A stretch of 64,000 bases of DNA from Protea cynaroides (lineage: Eukaryota; Streptophyta; Magnoliopsida; Proteales; Proteaceae). The DNA lies in the NCBI GenBank assembly GCA_028583415.1, contig CM053271.1, positions 92,336,584-92,400,583 on the forward strand. The letters run 5' to 3'. The notes under the pieces are model-generated. The model had not been told where the DNA came from, did no database searches, and was given only the letters and a program-made list of their open reading frames with translations. Below are positions 10,880 through 21,965 of this stretch, piece by piece (within the stretch, counting starts at the first letter, position 1; each line of letters opens with the position of its first letter). The position numbers and the translations under genes were made by a program.

Positions 10880-12245
10880 CTGCAACATTAGAAACTAAAA
10901 AGAATTATGCGTGCGAGGGTCAACTCTCCAACTTGAGCTCAGTGAGTAAACAAAAAAATGCAACAAACATATGCATGCATTCAATTCATATCTTTGGTCT
11001 GGTTCATAAGTTTACAATGTGCAATAGAAAGGATTGGTGGCCACCGCACCTCTATACACGAGTATGTGAAGCCGCCCAAAAGATCAAACACCAATGTCGT
11101 CCCACATGCACCCATCATGGAATAGAGATAGAGCTAAAGTACCCAGATCAAACATCGCATGGCACTTCCCCTGATGCCCTACCCATACCAACACGTAAGC
11201 CCCTATTGGCGAGGGCTTACAAACTGGGCTAGCAACTAACCAATCTTAATGTCCAACAGTGTATCCAAGGCCTCACCCCAGCATCCCTCAATACGTCCAT
11301 AGAGATAGAGCTAAGGCCCCCCGACAGAGTCAGAGACTACACGGTCCGAGACCACCTCCCCTGATGCCCTACGACGTAATAGTTCTGCTAAAATAATGGT
11401 GACATGACGATGTCAGTAGACAAGACTTGAGTAAAGATAGAGCTAGAGTTTGGTGACCAGGATGAACCACAGTGTCACGTCCTCCCCCTGATGCCCCACT
11501 CGCATCAAGTACACTAACCACACACATACATTCACATGCCTATTCCTAGCATCATCATCATCATCATGTTATAAATATACGGAATTAAATATGCATGAGC
11601 AGTAATAACAGAAATATTGGATGACATGTGAAATGCACATTACAAGCATACAAGCATATAATCATTCATGACTTTTGACTCAATAAGTAAAACAGCTTGT
11701 TATTAGCCAATTAGTTTAGGTCTTGTTCCCTCACCTTTGATCGATGTTTGTTCCTCTCCCAAGCTTTGGAAGTCACTTTGAATCTATTAGGAACCTAAAC
11801 AATTAATGTATTTAAGTTAGGGTTCATGTTTACTAAGTTACAGTAGTCAAAAACCTTGTTTGGTTACAAAATATGCTTGTTGTTAACGTGTGGTCGGATG
11901 TATGGTCAGACTTGTGGTCGCAATATATGCGACCACACACTGTGTGGTCGGACCCTGTAGTCGTAATTTCTGTGACCACACCATGCGACCACATGGTGTT
12001 TGGTTACTTTTTCATCTTCAACTCGAATTCTTCCTGAGTCGATTCCTCGGCTTATCTCTTGAGTTCATCCTATGATTATTCTATGGTCATTATTTACAGT
12101 TTCTCATTAACCATTATCCCTAATCTCTTTTCTCATGGTTTTTCTTAGAAATTCTATAACTGAAATCGTTGCATTAGATTCAACACAACAACTTGATAAA
12201 AGGAACCTATCCTATCTGATCTAGCCTACAGAGTCAAGTCTATAC
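10880..12245 (-). other. candidate LTR-internal intron in C
   Basis: On the minus strand a donor-like TTAAG/GTATAG (12246/12245) and an acceptor-like TTGCAG/GTATT (10880/10879) bound 1366 bp. Equivalent sites occur in LTRs A and D. The exon after the acceptor reads IEDYVDTPTYEQVSAMD, related to the frame in A, B and D, and is split by the hAT MITE. Confidence 0.4.
11885..12010. promoter_or_regulatory. GGTCG-core word cluster in LTR C (distal)
   Basis: GTGTGGTCGGA, GTGGTCGCA, GCGACCACAC and similar words, direct and inverted, are packed in about 120 bp. It corresponds in position to the clusters in A, B and D, but here the core is flanked by GTGT rather than GGGG. Confidence 0.55.
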
Positions 12246-12401
12246 CTTAAGCTTGCTGTAGGGAGATTGAACTTTTCTCTTCAAAACCTTCTTCTCCAAG
12301 CTTTTTCTCTAAATCTCCTTCTTCCCCTTCTCTTCCTTTCTCTTTCTCTCTTAGATTTAGGGTTTCAATTTGTGTTCTAAAAGAGTAATAGAGGCTAAGA
12401 A

Positions 12402-12415
12402 ACGTCCCTTATATA
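12402..12415 (-). promoter_or_regulatory. TATA box plus GGGACGT element of LTR C
   Basis: Minus strand TATATAAGGGACGT, followed downstream by a GA-rich leader. A and D have the same pairing of TATA box and GGACGTCC. Confidence 0.55.
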
Positions 12416-12502
12416 GAGGGAAAAACTCCATATAAAGTCCCACTTAGATTAGGAAAGAACCCCCCTCAAATTAGAAAAGTTTCCCAAACACGGAGTCAGT
12501 TC

Positions 12503-12635
12503 AGCATCGTGTGGTCGCAGAATCCGTCGACCACACACCTCAAAACGTGTAACCACATGTTGTGTGGTCTCATGTGTAGTTTCATGTATCGACCACACGT
12601 TCTGACCATACGTCCGACCACACCTGCTACCACAC
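12503..12635. promoter_or_regulatory. GGTCG-core word cluster in LTR C (promoter-proximal)
   Basis: Repeated GTGTGGTCG, CGACCACAC and GACCACACC words lie just upstream of the TATA box on the minus strand. Confidence 0.55.
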
Positions 12636-13214
12636 GACTAAAGTTTTTTGGTTTTTAGTTTTTGACTGGTTGCTTCCACACGATCTTAAACGGTCAACCA
12701 TAAATTTGACTTGTTGCTTACCTTATCTTGTGGTTTCTTCATACAATTGGTTCACTTGAGTCGATTATGATGGAAAGACCGATCACGACACAAGAATGTA
12801 AGGTTAGACCGGGTTCTTGGCGTGCGGGTCTTATAAGAGTTATACTGATCAAGGATTGACACACTCCAGCCATTGGCAATTAAACAAGAATGGACCACCG
12901 TTTCCTTACCCTTTCGACAATAACCTAGGTAGGAGGTATGATGGGGGAAGAGAGAAAACGAGTACTGGTTTGTTGGCAGATGAGACACCTCCCATACCAC
13001 CATTAATGGTGGAAAAGGACTCATCTTAGCAGAGCGAGGAAAGGTAGACCCTGCTGATGTATTCCGTCGTACCCAAAAGACAAACAATGTAGATTAACCA
13101 AGTATGAAACCCATGCCAAGGGCAAACCCTTGTGACGAGTCGTCAAGAACCTTAGCTTAGGACGGGTACCATACTCTCGAGACCTTAACCTAAGGATCTA
13201 CCGATGGATTACTA

Positions 13215-13440
13215 CGTTAGAGGTTCGGAAGCAGGCCTGGATGGAGGTCCGGTTGCAAAACCGATGCAACCGAACAGACCAATATATTAGACCAACCTTC
13301 TGGGAAGGTCCGGTCAGTGGTCTGATCACACGTATGTGCAACCGGAGCTGCGACCGGACATAACCAGTAGGTCTTAGGTGAGGTCCGGTGTATGGTCCGA
13401 TCGTACAACTGTGCAACCGAAACTCGAACCGGATACCCCT
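13215..13440. promoter_or_regulatory. GGTCCGGT-type word cluster in LTR E
   Basis: GAGGTCCGGT, AAGGTCCGGT, GCGACCGG, AACCGGA and TGGTCCGATC recur in about 225 bp. The position in the LTR fits the second cluster of A, B and D, but the core is shifted to GGTCCGGT. Confidence 0.45.
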
Positions 13441-15645
13441 AGAAGGAAACCCTAATTTGTCCGGAGGGAAGGTTGGCTAGAGCCTCTGATTGGAGACTCC
13501 AACCAAACACCCTCTATAGGATTCTGGACCTTTACCTACCATCGGGTGTTAACCTATTGACCTCGTGTATCGTAATTAGGTGTCGCCTGCATAAACAAGG
13601 TTGAACTGCTTGATTCAGGATCATATAATAGCTATTGTACAAGTGAGGGTAGAACCCTAAATTTGTTCATGTGTTTCTAATAACTTGCATGTCTGTGTTG
13701 CATATTTCCATTAATAACATGTCATCCTATAATTACGATAACTGCTCAAGCATATGCATCTTGATATGAGTATAGTGATGGTATAATGTGTGTATCATCT
13801 GTGTGGGAAGTTGGAAAGGGGTCATGGACCGCTAGACTGATTCGCCACACATGCACTATCTGTACGACCGGTACTTTAGCTGATCGACAGCGTCTAGGGG
13901 GGAGTAGATTGACGGATAGGGACATATACTGGGGTACGGTCATAGGCATCTTGATTGGCATCTAGGATTGGTTAGAAGCATACTACCTGATGTTTGTGAA
14001 CCTGGCGAGTAGGGGGTTAGGTACTGGTGTGAGATGGGGGATGAGAGGGAGGTCTCGACGATGTTTGTCAGAGTGTCATTAGGTGGGATTCAACCCTATC
14101 ACCATCCACATTGAGAGAAGCGTGGCTTCACTAGGGTTGTCATAGCAACACTGAGTGAGTGTCCATTCTCTCTCTCTCTCGTGCATAAAGGTTCTGACCA
14201 GCTTTGGTGAGTGTGGTCAAACCTTTCCATAACACATAGCAAATTATATCTGACTCTGTTTGTTAAATTTTACTCATGCATACTGCTTGCTTGATTGTCT
14301 ATCTCTCTCTGAGCTTATGTTGGAGAGCTCCCTACGCATGTGTTTTTATTTTTAAATGATGTTATAGGTCCTACTGTGGCTGAGTACATGAATGCACCAG
14401 CCATAGCCAGCCTTCCTTGGATGTACAGGTGTTCGAGGAAAAGGAGCATGGCAACACTTGAGAATGTGACGCCTGCGTATTTGACTAGTCGGGGCTATAC
14501 AAGATCACCGTCATTCTCGTTTAAGATATCTTATTCAGTTTGTCAGGGATGTTATAGCAAACTATCGTTTACCCATTTAATTATTTTAGGGTAATTGACT
14601 CATACCCCCCCCCCCCCTCTTGTAGTTTACACCTATTCCACATACACTCAAAAGATTAAATAAAAGACAACTTTTCCCTTGGTTCAACCAATTTTAAATA
14701 GAGTTGCTGAATAGACTATTTTACCCTTAGGATCACTTTTATTTATTTGTTGAAATGTCCAAAATATCCTTTCCTTTCTTATTTAAAAAGAGGAGGAAAA
14801 TGAAGTTGCGGTTGCGGTGCCAGCGCCGGAAAATAAAATATCCTTTCAGGGATGGATTGTAGTAGGAGTTGAAGTTGCTGTGCCGGTGACCAGGATGGAG
14901 AAGCTGTTGGGTCGACGAGGTGTGGCAGAGTGCCAGACTTGTTTTTCCCAGGCGACGCCACCTATACTGCGATGGAGAAGCTTCTTTCTTCTCTTTCATA
15001 CCAGAATCACATGGAAAATAAGTCTCTAATTTGGGAAAGGATCTCACAGAAGGAGGGGGATTTGAGCGGTCGCAAGAACTAGACGTTGGAATGGGAGATT
15101 TGGGATCAAAAGCTCGGTACCCTTCTGGTACATTTTATTTTCTCTCAAAACCACTGTTTCAGGCCTGAATCAATGAGGGTTCTTCACACCTTTAGTCACC
15201 GGAGCAAATTCCTAAGGAGATAAGTCAGTTGCAGAAGATGAGTTGCAAATCGTTGGTGGTGGCGAGGTTGTTCTTCATGAAATGAGTTGTAGATCTTCTT
15301 TTGTTGTTTAATAGTCTCTATTTTTTGTCTAATCTTGATTACTAGTTTCCCCCACCAGATCTTTGAAACTCAAAAGAAATGAATGTCAATCTTCTTACCA
15401 TTTTGTTTTATTTTTCCCCTTTTCAAGGATATTATGAATCTTGATTATTTAAGGTTCTGAATCAAATTAGATCATATGGTTTTGTCCCTTTTGTTACAGA
15501 AATTGATTGTAAGACCCGTATTGAACTAACCGGTCTTACCACTTTTGTACCAGGTCTACCTATCATGGTCGAGCCAAATGGACCAAGTGCGTGAAGGAAA
15601 TAGCGAAATCAGGTACTAAACTGACCCAAAAACAGTTAATTGGAG

Positions 15646-15790
15646 GGCAGGGTCGCATACCTTGATAGGCAGGGTCGACCCCCCCTCACTAAGAAGTCAG
15701 ACCCCTGATATTTAACTGGGGGTCGGACAACTTAGAAACTGAGGGTCGACGAGATCTCTGACCCCCTCATCGACCCCCTGTTTGTCGACA
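15646..15790. promoter_or_regulatory. GGGGGTCGA-type cluster, 5' LTR of A (promoter-proximal)
   Basis: Words such as AGGGTCGACC, GGGGGTCGGAC, GAGGGTCGAC, ATCGACCCCC and TTTGTCGAC lie in about 140 bp, upstream of the TATA box. Both orientations occur, often as near-palindromes. Confidence 0.6.
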
Positions 15791-15872
15791 AGAACCGCAA
15801 ATAGGAAACTTTTCAAATTTCAATGAGATTCCTTCCTAATCTCAATGGGACTTATTTTGGGAGATTCTACTC

Positions 15873-15890
15873 TATAAATAGGACGTCCCT
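15873..15890 (+). promoter_or_regulatory. TATA box plus GGACGTCC palindrome, 5' LTR of A
   Basis: TATAAATAGGACGTCCCT, followed by a GA-rich leader. The GGACGTCC palindrome just after the TATA box is also present in D and, as GGGACGT, in C. Confidence 0.65.
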
Positions 15891-16024
15891 AAGCTTCTTT
15901 CACTCCTTTTGAAACCCTAATTGAAAGTGAGAGAAAGAGAAGAGAAGAAGAAGAGAAGGAAAGTTGGAGAAGAAGACCTAAGTGAAGAATTCAGAGAAAC
16001 CTCTGAATCTTAGCAAAACCTAAG

Positions 16025-17406
16025 GTATGGGTATGTTTCCATTGATGATCTAAGACCTTACAATAGTTCATGAAGAGGGTATGGTCTAAGAGAAATCCAA
16101 ATCATACATCCATGGGAAGATTTCAATGAAATACATGGAGAAATCATGATAGACAAAGTAAGGAAGAAACCAAGAGTTCTAAGCCATAAAACAAGCCTAG
16201 AATGGATTGTGGAAGTAAGCCATAGGACCCAAACATGAAAGAATAGACTGTAGGATGAAATTCTCCACTCAAACCTAGGGTCGATGGAACATCCGACCCT
16301 AGCATCTACCCCAAGCATTCGGGAAGTCCAGGAAAGGGGTGGTCGCACCCAGGGTCGGATGGGGTGGATGGAACATCCGACCCTGGCATGTACCCTACCC
16401 CTGGGGGTCGCAGAAAACTGCTGCCCGTCCTGCTACCCGTCCTGCTACCCCCAATTAACAGTAAGCCTAGAATTACCGAAATGAATTCTAACTAAAATTT
16501 ATCGACTTGTTAGGTTTCCTATTGATATAAAAGTGATTCTTAAAGCTTGAAAGAGGATCTACAATCAAGCAAAGGTGAGGGAACAAAACCTAAACTAATT
16601 AGTTAATAATAAAATATTTTTATTTCTTGAGTCTGATGCCATGACTGATTCTATGCGTGTATGCTTGTATGTGCATTCAACATGTCATCCAATATTTCTA
16701 TTATTACTGTTCATGCATATTTAAATTATTGTTTATAACATGATGATGATGATGATGATTGAAATAGGCATGTGAATGTATGTGTGTGGTTGGTGTGCTT
16801 GATGCGAGCGAGTATCAGGGGGGGTGTCATAGGTCGGGCCTCAGCACTCTAGCTCTATCTCTACTCAAGTCTTGTCCACTGACATCGTCGTATCACCATT
16901 ATCTTAGCAGAACTATTACGTCGTAGGGTATCAGGGGATGTGGTCTCGGACCGTGTAGTCTTCGACACTGCCAGTGGGCCTTAGCTCTATCTCTATGGAC
17001 GTATTGAGGGATGCTGGGGTGAGACCATAGGTACACTATTTGACATTAGGATTGGTTAGTTGCGAGCCCAGTTTACAAGTCCTCGCCAACAGGGGCTTAC
17101 GTGTTGGTATGGGTAGAGTATCAGGGGAAGTGTCATAGGCCGGACCTCAGCACTTTAGCTCTATCTCTATTCCATGGTAGGGTGGATGGGGACGACAATA
17201 AACGTTAACCTTTGGGCGGGCCTCCACACCCTATGCATAGAGCCGAGGCAGCCACTGAACCTTTCTATAAAGCATTGCAAACTTATTTACCAGACCACAG
17301 ATATGAATTGATTGCATGCATATGTTTGTTGCATTGTTTTGTTTGCTCACTGAGCCATGATATGTGCTCACCCTCTCAACGTCGAATATTTTAGTTGATG
17401 ATGCAG
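16025..17406 (+). other. candidate LTR-internal intron in A (5' LTR)
   Basis: The donor CCTAAG/GTATGG at 16024/16025 and acceptor GATGATGCAG/GTACC at 17406/17407 bound 1382 bp. The same pair occurs in the 3' LTR (20429-21843). A CTCACTGAGCC segment about 60 bp before the acceptor could serve as a branch region. Splicing is inferred from site conservation only. Confidence 0.45.
16270..16425. promoter_or_regulatory. GGGGGTCGA-type cluster, 5' LTR of A (intron-internal)
   Basis: AGGGTCGATGG, CATCCGACCC, GGTGGTCGCACCC, AGGGTCGGATGG and GGGGGTCGCAG lie within about 150 bp. The unit GATGGAACATCCGACCCT occurs twice here but once in the 3' LTR, so this cluster was rearranged. Confidence 0.55.
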
Positions 17407-17809
17407 GTACCTCTATCGAAGATTATATGAGTGCTCCGTTGTACGGGCGTGTTGCTGCAATGGAAGCCGAAGACTTAGTGGATACGCATGACCCCTCATG
17501 CGAGTGCAACTCATGTGTATTCGATTAGATTTTTGTTTGAATTATTAAGAGAATGTAATTGATACTTTATTTATTTATGTCTCAGTTGATACAACAATAA
17601 CTTGATATTTTATTATGGTTATCACAGTTAGATTTCTCAGTTCATTTATTACTAAGACTTCTGCTATTGTGTATTTATTCTGATTATGGTTGTGGATGTG
17701 TATGGTTTCATTTTTAATGGACACAGCCTATTAAAGATCTTGGTTGAACCATTGGTTTATTAGCGATTCATCACACCATTCTGAATAGTGCGGAATTAGG
17801 GTGTACATT

Positions 17810-19914
17810 GTGTGGACCGATAAATGCGAGAAGAGTTTCCAAACATTGAAGGCTAGATTGATATCAGCTCCAATCTTGACCATTCTGATTCCAGGACAGT
17901 CGTTTATTTTGTACACTGATGCGTCAGGACTGGGATTGGGATGTATACTTATGCAAGGAGAACAAGTAATTGCTTATGCCTCAAGACAATTGAAGACACA
18001 TGAGAAAAACTATCTCACTCATGATTTGAAATTAGCGGCAGTAGTACATGCTGTCAAAATATGGAGACATTACTTGTACGGAGAGAAATTTCAGATTAAA
18101 TCAGATCATAAGAGTCTTACTTACCTCTTTAATCAGAAGGAGTTGAATATGAGACAAAAAAGATGGCTAGAACTATTGAAAGACTATGAGTGTGATATCC
18201 AGTGTCATCCGGGAAAGACTAATGTGGTTGCGGACGCACTGAGTAGAAAGGCAATGATGAAATCTCAAGAAGAGGTTAGCACCACTACTGCAATGTGTAC
18301 TTCCGGAAGAGTGTTCAATTACGGTAACAAGCAGTGTGTGATAGATGTACCGGGTGAATCAACCAACCAAGAGTTTATTCATCAGTTTTTAAATATGTTT
18401 GCCACATTGAAGATTGTACCCGATATAGTTGATGAAGTGAAAACAACTATTAAATCAGACCCTTATCTAAGAACGGTACAAGAAGACATCGAAAAAGGTA
18501 GGACTATTCCTGAGTTCACCTTAGATGATGAAAAAGTACTGAATTATCAAGGAAGAATATGTGTACCTGAAACAGAAAATTTAGACATTAGACACCGACT
18601 AATGAAGGAAGCCCATACCACCGCCTATTCGATACACCCTGGAAGTACAAAAATGTATCATGACCTAAAGAAATTATATTGGTGGAGAGGAATGAAAGCA
18701 GATATAACCAAGTTCGTGTCTCAATGCCTAAATTGTTAGAAGGTGAAAGATGAACGACAAAGACCAGCAGGACTGTTACAGCCATTACCGAAACCAACAT
18801 GGAAATGGGACTGCATCACTATGGAATTCGTCACCGGGTTACCATTGACTCCCTGGGTAGTTGACGCAGTTTGGGTGATTGTAGACCAACTAACGAAAAT
18901 GACTCGATTTATAGTTATACGACCTTAGTATACACTGGAGAGGTTAGCTAAGCTGTATGTGAATAACATTGTCAGATTACACGGTGTACCTGAAAGCATT
19001 GTGTGCGACAGAGATCCACGATCTACTTCAAAGTTTTGGGAAGGATTGCAGAAGGCTATGGGTACAACATTAAAGTTCAGTACTGCATTCCATCCTCAAA
19101 CAGACGGACAATCGGAGCACACCATTCAGATTCTAGAAGACATGCTCCGAGCTTGTGTAATTGATTTTAAAGAATCATGGGATGAAAAGTTACCACTGAT
19201 TGAGTTCGCTTATAACAATAGCTATCAGGCTACTATACAGATGTCACCCTATGAAGCACTGTATGGCAGGAAGTGTCGAACTCCTTTGTTTTGGAATGAA
19301 GTTGAAGAACATAGTATTGTTGGACCGGAATTTATTGAAGAGACATGTCGAGTAGTCAACATTATCAAGGAAAGAGTAAGAACGGCTCAGAATCGTCAGA
19401 AGCAATATGCAGATACTAGACGACGAGACCTTGAATTCGTCGTAGGTGATAAGGCATTCCTCAAAGTGTCACCTATGCGAGGTTTGAAATGGTTCAGATA
19501 GAAAGGGAAACTAAGTCCGAGATACGTTGGACCATATGAGATTCTAGCTAAGCGTGGGAAAGTGGCTTACCAGTTAGCACTACCACCATCTATGTCAAGT
19601 GTGCATGATGTATTCCATATCTCCTTATTGAAGAAGTATGTCAGAGATCCAACGCACGTATTGACAGTAGATCTACCTGATTTGACTGATGATTTGACAT
19701 TTGAAGTTGCACCAACTGAAATCACCAGCCGAAAGGTGCAACGACTACGCAACCGTGACATTTATTATGTTAAAGTCACCTGGAGAAGCAGAGATATAGA
19801 AAAAATCACATGGGAAGAAGAGAATGCTATGTGAAAGCAATACCCTCATCTATTCGACTCGGAAGGTATGTACAATTTCGAGGACGAAATTTTTATAAGT
19901 AGGGGAGAGTTGTA
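17810..19914 (+). pseudogene. gypsy A pol remnant: RNase H, integrase, chromodomain-like tail
   Basis: One reading frame runs from the LTR junction to a stop inside the 3' LTR start, broken by four in-frame stops (18737 TAG, 18926 TAG, 19499 TAG, 19832 TGA). RNase H shows LYTDASGLGLG and DHKSLTYL. Integrase shows an HHCC zinc finger ending QCLNC just before the 18737 stop, then DRDPRSTSKFW and QTDGQSE from the catalytic core. The tail reads VKVTWRSRD...ITWEEENAM, like Tekay/Del chromodomains. Compared with B, three stops replace glutamine or arginine codons by C-to-T change. The 18737 stop is shared with B. Confidence 0.9.
19898..19910 (+). other. polypurine tract of gypsy A
   Basis: AGTAGGGGAGAGT directly precedes the 3' LTR start TGTAAGACC. 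B has the matching tract on the minus strand. Confidence 0.85.
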
Positions 19915-20046
19915 AGACCCGTATAGAACTAACTAGTCTTACCACCTTTGTACCAGGTCTACCTATCATGGTCGAGCCAAATGGACCAAGTGCGTGAAGG
20001 AAATAGCGAAATCAGGTACTAAACTGACCCAAAAATAGTTAATTGG

Positions 20047-20190
20047 AGGGTAGGGTCGCATACCTTGATAGGCAAGGTCGACCCCCCCTCACTAAGAAGT
20101 CAGACCCCTGATTATTTAACTGGGGGTCGGACAACTTAGAAACTGAGGGTCGACGGGATCTCCGACCCCCTCATCGACCCCCTGTTTGCC
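20047..20190. promoter_or_regulatory. GGGGGTCGA-type cluster, 3' LTR of A (promoter-proximal)
   Basis: Nearly the same arrangement as 15646-15790, with minor base changes. Confidence 0.55.
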
Positions 20191-20683
20191 GACAGGAACC
20201 GCAAATAGGAAACTTTCTAAATTTCAATGGGATTCCTTCCTAATCTCAATGGGACTTATTTTGAGAGATTCTACTCTATAAATATGACGTCCCTAAGCCT
20301 CTTTCACTCCTTTTGAAACCCTAATTGAAAGTGAGAGAAAGAGAAGAGAAGAAGAAGAGAAGGAAAGTTGGAGAAGAAGACCTAAGTGAAGAATTCAGAG
20401 AAACCTCTGAATCTCAGCAAAACCTAAGGTATGGGTACGTTTCCATTGATGATCTAAAACCTTACAATAGTTCATGAAGAGGGTATGGTCTAGGAGAAAT
20501 CCAACTCATACATCCATGAGAAGATTTCAATGAAATCCATGGAGAAATCATGATAGGCAAAGTAAGGAAGAAACCAAGAGTTTTAAGCCATAAAAAAGCC
20601 TAGAATGGATTGTGGAAGTAAGCCATAGGACCCAAACATGAAAGAATGGACTTTAGAATGATATTTTTGACAAAACCCATGGG

Positions 20684-20835
20684 GGGTCGCATGTGGGGTC
20701 GATTGGGAATCGACCTTACCAGACCACAGGATCGACCCCCAGTATTCGGGAAGTCCAGGAAAGGGGTGGTCGCACCCAGGGTTGATGGAACATCCGACCC
20801 TGGCATCGACCCTACCCTGGGGGTCGCAGTAAACT
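20684..20835. promoter_or_regulatory. GGGGGTCGA-type cluster, 3' LTR of A (intron-internal)
   Basis: GGGGGTCGCATG, GGGGTCGATTGG, AATCGACC, GATCGACCCCC and GGGGGTCGCAG. The first half matches element B better than it matches the 5' LTR of the same element. Confidence 0.55.
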
Positions 20836-21851
20836 GCTACCCTACCTGCAACCCACCCTGCGATCCGTGCTTAAAAGCAAGCCTAAAAGTACCGAAATGA
20901 CTTATAACCAAAATCTATCGACTTGTTAGGTTTTTCTATTGATATAAAAGTGGTTTTTAAAGCTTGAAAGAGGATCAACACTCAAGCAAGGGTGAGGGAA
21001 CAAGACCTAAACTAATTGGCTAATAATAAGCTATTTTTACTTTTCTTGAGTCCAATGCCATGATTGATTCTATGCATGTATGCTTGTAATGTGCATTCAA
21101 CATGTCATCCAATATTCCTACTATTAATGTTCATGCATATTTAATTCTATTTTGTTTATAACATGATGATGATGATGATGCTAGGAATAGGCATGTGAAT
21201 GTATGTGTGTGGTTAGTGTGCTTGATGCGAGTCGAGTATCAGGGGGGGAATGTGACATTGTGGTTCAGCCTGGTTACTAGACTCTAGCTCTATCTCTACT
21301 CAAGTCTTGTCCACTGACATCGTCGTATCGCCATTACCTTAGCAGAACTATTACGTCATAGGGTATCAGGGGAGGTGGTCTCGGACCGTGTAGTCTTCGA
21401 CTCTGTCGGGGGGTCTTAGCTCTATCTCTATGGACGTATTGAGGGATGCTGAGGTGAGGCCATAGGTACACTATTTGACATTAGAATTGGTTAGTTGCGA
21501 GTCCAGTTTGCAAGCCCTCGCCAGCAGGGGCTTATGTGTTGGTATGGGTAGAGTATCAGGGGAAGTGTGATACGGTGTGGTCCTAAGCACTTTAGCTCTA
21601 TCTTTATTCCATAGTGAGTGCATGTGGGACGACAATAAACGTTAACCTTTGGACGGCTTCACACACTCGTGTATAGAGGTGAGGCGGCCACCGAACCTTT
21701 CTATAGCACCTTGCAAACTTATAAACCAGACCACAGATATGAATGGAATGCATGCATATGTTTGTTGCATTGTTTTGTTTGCTCACTGAGCCGTGATGTG
21801 TGCTCACCCTTTCGACGTCAAATATTTTTAGTTGATGATGCAGGTACCACG

Positions 21852-21965
21852 ATGGAAGACTATATGAATGCTTCTGTGTACGGGCATGTCGCTACGATGG
21901 AAGCTAAAGACTTAGTGGAAACGCATGACTCTTCATACGAGTGCAACGCATGCATTTTCGATTAG
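21852..21965 (+). CDS. short LTR-encoded frame after the intron acceptor (37 aa), function unknown
   Basis: Eight bases after the acceptor-like CAG an ATG opens a 37-codon frame starting MEDYMNASVYGH and ending ECNACIFD. The same frame is recognisable in the 5' LTR (from about 17398, ending ECNSCVFD), both LTRs of B (minus strand), D (with one internal TAG) and, more distantly, C and E. Acidic residues and the closing C-x-C-x-x-C pattern are kept where readable. Conservation could reflect coding use, or only shared ancestry of the LTRs. Confidence 0.35.
   Translation: MEDYMNASVYGHVATMEAKDLVETHDSSYECNACIFD

Larger units (their letters stand above)
9844..12835 (-). mobile_element. solo LTR 'C', Tekay-type Ty3/gypsy, minus strand
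   Basis: Left end TGTCACACCCC and right end GGGTCTTATA (mutated TTACA) are flanked by the perfect 5-bp target duplication AGAGT (9839-9843 and 12836-12840). Net length without the nested MITE is about 2.34 kb, matching the LTRs of A, B and D. On the minus strand it has TATATAAGGGACGT (12402-12415), a GA-rich leader, a donor-like AAG/GTATAG and an acceptor-like GCAG/GTATT at 10880. There is no internal region, so it formed by LTR-LTR recombination. Confidence 0.88.
15508..17807 (+). repeat. 5' LTR of gypsy A
   Basis: 2300 bp from TGTAAGACCCG to GTGTACA. It contains two GGTCG-core clusters, a TATAAATA box, a GA-rich leader, a (GAT)n tract near 16738-16760, and three degenerate copies of a unit with TATCAGGGG and TAGCTCTATCTCTA. 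Confidence 0.92.

Noticed and set aside
21669..21965. 98-aa frame in LTR A taken at first for a host gene (has LHCFVCSLSRDVCSP)
   Set aside because: It recurs in every Tekay LTR here and crosses the apparent acceptor site; only the part after the acceptor is considered further.
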